A stretch of 7,102 bases of DNA from Thermoflexales bacterium (GTDB lineage: Bacteria; Chloroflexota; Anaerolineae; Fen-1058). Below the pieces are notes generated by a model. That model had not been told where the DNA came from, made no database searches, and saw only the letters and a program-made list of their open reading frames with translations. The DNA is taken from the NCBI GenBank assembly GCA_030834835.1, contig JAUQXD010000437.1, positions 1-7,102 on the forward strand, given 5' to 3'. Of this stretch, positions 5,289 through 7,102 are shown in pieces. The translations under genes and the position numbers were made by a program. The number at the start of each line of letters is the position of its first letter. Position 1 is the first letter of the stretch.

Positions 5289-6777
5289 AGCGCGCGAATG
5301 TTTCATTATACAAAATCAGCGCCGCGAGAATGGCTGCGCGGATCACCGCATACGGGGCAAACAGGACTTTGCCGATGTACAGGCCGGGATAAGCGGCATC
5401 CGGCTCGGTGTAGGCGCGCTTCAGATGATCGGCGGCCCGGTGAAGCACATCCACGTTGGCCAGTGGATGCCGGCGGTGAAACTGCAGCAAAGCCGTCAGG
5501 GCGTAGGCGGTTTCTTCCGCGGTGCCCTCATTGAAAAAACCCCACGATCCATCGTCGCGCTGCGTGTGCAGCAGCCAGTCGACGGAATGGACCGCCACGT
5601 GCGTGGGGGAGAAGTCATCCTGGAGCAGCGTGATCACGGCGTGCGCGGTGGCGTAGTACGGCGAGGCGTGCCATTTGTCGATCCAGTACGTTTCATAGAT
5701 CCGATTGGTCAACAACGCCACCGTGACCTCGTCGTGAACCTGCTGGCGATCGGGATAGTCGGGCATCAACCGCAGCGCGTCCAGGGCGTGCGCGTTTACG
5801 CCCATGCTGGTGTTGCGCTCGTAATCATAGGTCCGAAACAACCGGGTTTTCTTGTCTTCGAAGCGCCGCAGAATCAGCGGATCGAATTCATAGCCGGCTT
5901 TGATCAGCAGTTGCGCGCCCACGGACGTGCAGTCGGCGTCGGCGATGCCAAAGGCCGGATCGAGCGCCAGGCCAGCCGGTGTCACGCTGGCCTGCAGATC
6001 ACGCCACACGTCAGGCCCGGCCAGCTCGGTCACCGGCAGCCCCGAGTAGGATAAATGCAGCATTACCCACGTCAATTCAAAAATATGGAAAGGATACAGG
6101 CAGACAGTCTGCGGGCTGGCTGCCTGTACCGTGTCAAGATAAGCCCAGGCGCGCTGATCGTCCGCGTGGAAGGACAAATAGTAAGCGGTGGCCGCGGGGG
6201 AACTGCCCAATGAACCATTAGCACTCTGGGCCGTCCGCAGCCGATCGGGATCGGCAGCACGCCCCAGGAATTCCAACGAATGTGCCGCCGTGATCCGCGA
6301 CGAGTACAGCATCTCAGGCGGAATCAAGCGCAGTTTGGCGGTTTGAATTTCCCCATAGCCGCAGGTATGCCGGGGGACATCCAGCCCCAGCGCCTGCGCC
6401 TCTTGCAACAGCGTGGGCAGCAGCAACTCGAAGCCCACCAACTCAAACGGATCGCGCCGCAGCAGATGCAGATGATGCCACAGATACCGCTCAGCGCGTT
6501 GAATCGCACCCGGCGTGCGCGGATCGTGCCGATGGTAGTGCAGCGCGATCAGCGCCGAGACTGTGGAGATAATCCGGTGATGGTAATAGACGACGGCGCC
6601 GCCCCAACTGCCATCGGCCATTTGATTGTTGAGCAGCCAGTCGAGCAAGGCCGGCCAGCGGGCTTCAGCCGTACCCGATTGATTCAGCCGCGCCAACCAG
6701 GCGATGTCGTAGGCGCTGGGGCTCATCTGTTGATTGAGGTTCTGAACGAGTAATTGGGCTTCCAGTTTGTAATCCAT
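5287..6777 (-). CDS. Class II diterpene cyclase, tuberculosinyl/kolavenyl diphosphate synthase type
   Basis: This 496-residue protein is a beta-gamma-domain class II terpene cyclase that protonates and cyclises geranylgeranyl diphosphate to a bicyclic diphosphate. Markers are SAYDIAW (21-27), the QW-like ADGSWGG (54-60), the catalytic region DADCTSV (280-286), FRTYDYE (314-320), YWIDKWH (364-370), DDGSWGFF (408-415) and TAEETAYALTAL (419-430). Many of these match, from memory, Mycobacterium tuberculosis Rv3377c, whose motif is a DXDTT variant of DXDD. Here the fourth position is Cys (D280-A-D282-C283-T), and D282 would be the general acid. No class I DDXXD or NSE motif is seen, so a partner must remove the diphosphate. 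That partner is probably the gene 50 bases upstream. Herpetosiphon has a related kolavenyl diphosphate synthase, so the product could be halimane or clerodane. AAGGA sits about 8 bases before ATG 6777. Confidence 0.95.
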   Translation of the reverse strand: MDYKLEAQLLVQNLNQQMSPSAYDIAWLARLNQSGTAEARWPALLDWLLNNQMADGSWGGAVVYYHHRIISTVSALIALHYHRHDPRTPGAIQRAERYLWHHLHLLRRDPFELVGFELLLPTLLQEAQALGLDVPRHTCGYGEIQTAKLRLIPPEMLYSSRITAAHSLEFLGRAADPDRLRTAQSANGSLGSSPAATAYYLSFHADDQRAWAYLDTVQAASPQTVCLYPFHIFELTWVMLHLSYSGLPVTELAGPDVWRDLQASVTPAGLALDPAFGIADADCTSVGAQLLIKAGYEFDPLILRRFEDKKTRLFRTYDYERNTSMGVNAHALDALRLMPDYPDRQQVHDEVTVALLTNRIYETYWIDKWHASPYYATAHAVITLLQDDFSPTHVAVHSVDWLLHTQRDDGSWGFFNEGTAEETAYALTALLQFHRRHPLANVDVLHRAADHLKRAYTEPDAAYPGLYIGKVLFAPYAVIRAAILAALILYNETFAR

Positions 6778-6827
6778 TGAAAAGTCCTTCTACCGGCGAA
6801 TTTGTAAAAACAGTTTTGGTGTTACGG

Positions 6828-7102
6828 TTAGTCAGGCCAGATCACCTGGGGCAGCGGACACCAGACGTGTTGGTCGATCAACGACCGGCCAACGCCCAGC
6901 ACGTGCCGGCGATTGACGCGATAGAACTCGGCCAGTGTCTGCCAGTCATCAGATGAAAAACCCGTGTAGTCATCGCTCACCCGTCGGGCGTATAGATGAT
7001 CGTACAAAATCGAGCGTAGCGCGGGCGCGTCCAGGTAGAGCGACGGACTGACCGTGAAGTACAAATCCTCGTTGCCGGTGGCGATCAGCGGCATATCGAA
7101 CA
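6828..7102 (-). CDS. Diterpene synthase / prenyl transferase of the Rv3378c family (C-terminal part)
   Basis: Only the last 91 codons are inside the window; the frame is open to the right edge and ends with TAA at 6828-6830. Pieces align, from memory, with the end of M. tuberculosis Rv3378c. FDMPLIATGNEDLYFTVSPS corresponds to the [20 protein letters not shown] segment. LRSILYDHLYARR corresponds to LRRILYDHIYLRH. HVLGVG corresponds to RVFGVG. Rv3378c has a cis-prenyltransferase-like fold. It takes tuberculosinyl diphosphate and forms tuberculosinol/isotuberculosinol or attaches the diterpene to adenosine. The catalytic aspartates are in the part not seen here, so activity cannot be judged. 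ATG 7094 is an internal Met, not the start. The gene lies 50 bases upstream of the class II cyclase on the same strand, the same functional pairing as Rv3377c-Rv3378c. Product and acceptor are unknown. Confidence 0.85.
   Translation of the reverse strand, partial: FDMPLIATGNEDLYFTVSPSLYLDAPALRSILYDHLYARRVSDDYTGFSSDDWQTLAEFYRVNRRHVLGVGRSLIDQHVWCPLPQVIWPD

Noticed and set aside
5164..6054. 296-codon open frame on the plus strand
   Set aside because: It is antisense to the start of the histidine kinase and the C-terminal half of the cyclase, shows no family motif, and the minus-strand frames are unambiguous.
5287..6777. Bifunctional class II/class I diterpene synthase
   Set aside because: No DDXXD or NSE/DTE metal-binding motif is present and the length fits a two-domain class II enzyme only. 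The DD pairs at residues 207-208 and 387-388 lack the third Asp.
1..7102. tRNA, rRNA, CRISPR array or complete insertion sequence
   Set aside because: No cloverleaf, rRNA core segment, spaced direct-repeat series or transposase gene was recognised on either strand.

Overview
The window is a GC-rich bacterial segment in which every gene I can identify is on the minus strand, so transcription runs from high to low coordinates. The style suggests Chloroflexota: a Cache-HAMP-GAF sensor, a multi-TM histidine kinase with a lone receiver, a small zinc-ribbon protein, an NrtS-type mini-transporter, and a Herpetosiphon-like diterpene cyclase pair. This placement is an inference from gene content, not from a marker gene. 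GATC is strikingly frequent (12 copies in the first 600 bases by my count).

Layout from right to left. At the right edge (6828-7102) is the C-terminal end of a protein that closely resembles mycobacterial Rv3378c (tuberculosinol synthase / tuberculosinyl transferase). Fifty bases later comes a complete class II diterpene cyclase (5287-6777) resembling Rv3377c and the Herpetosiphon kolavenyl diphosphate synthase. After 48 bases, which hold a small hairpin, follow a sensor histidine kinase (3520-5238, TTG start) and a single-domain response regulator (3149-3523) that overlaps the kinase by four bases. These four genes could be one transcription unit: two enzymes turning geranylgeranyl diphosphate into a halimane- or clerodane-type diterpenoid, followed by a two-component pair.

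Next is a monocistronic zinc-ribbon protein (2396-3028) with a good sigma70-type promoter (TGGACA, 17 bp, TATAAT) and a classical intrinsic terminator (2335-2368).

The stretch 1417-2334 is a gene graveyard. It holds unidentified coding-like scraps on the plus strand, a perfect 10-bp inverted repeat, the first ~30 codons of a YjeF_N / NAD(P)H-hydrate epimerase-like gene, an apparently intact small nitrate/nitrite transporter gene (nrtS, 1628-1861), and the C-terminal half of an OmpR-type winged-helix domain.

The left edge (1-1334) is the N-terminal 444 codons of a large membrane sensor (TM, dCache, TM, HAMP, start of GAF) that runs out of the window. Its output domain cannot be seen. It has its own TATAAT box, with a dyad-symmetric element where the -35 box should be.

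The most interesting content is the diterpene pair outside Actinobacteria, with a DADC variant of the catalytic DXDD motif, linked to a two-component system. Second is the intact nrtS wedged between broken genes.
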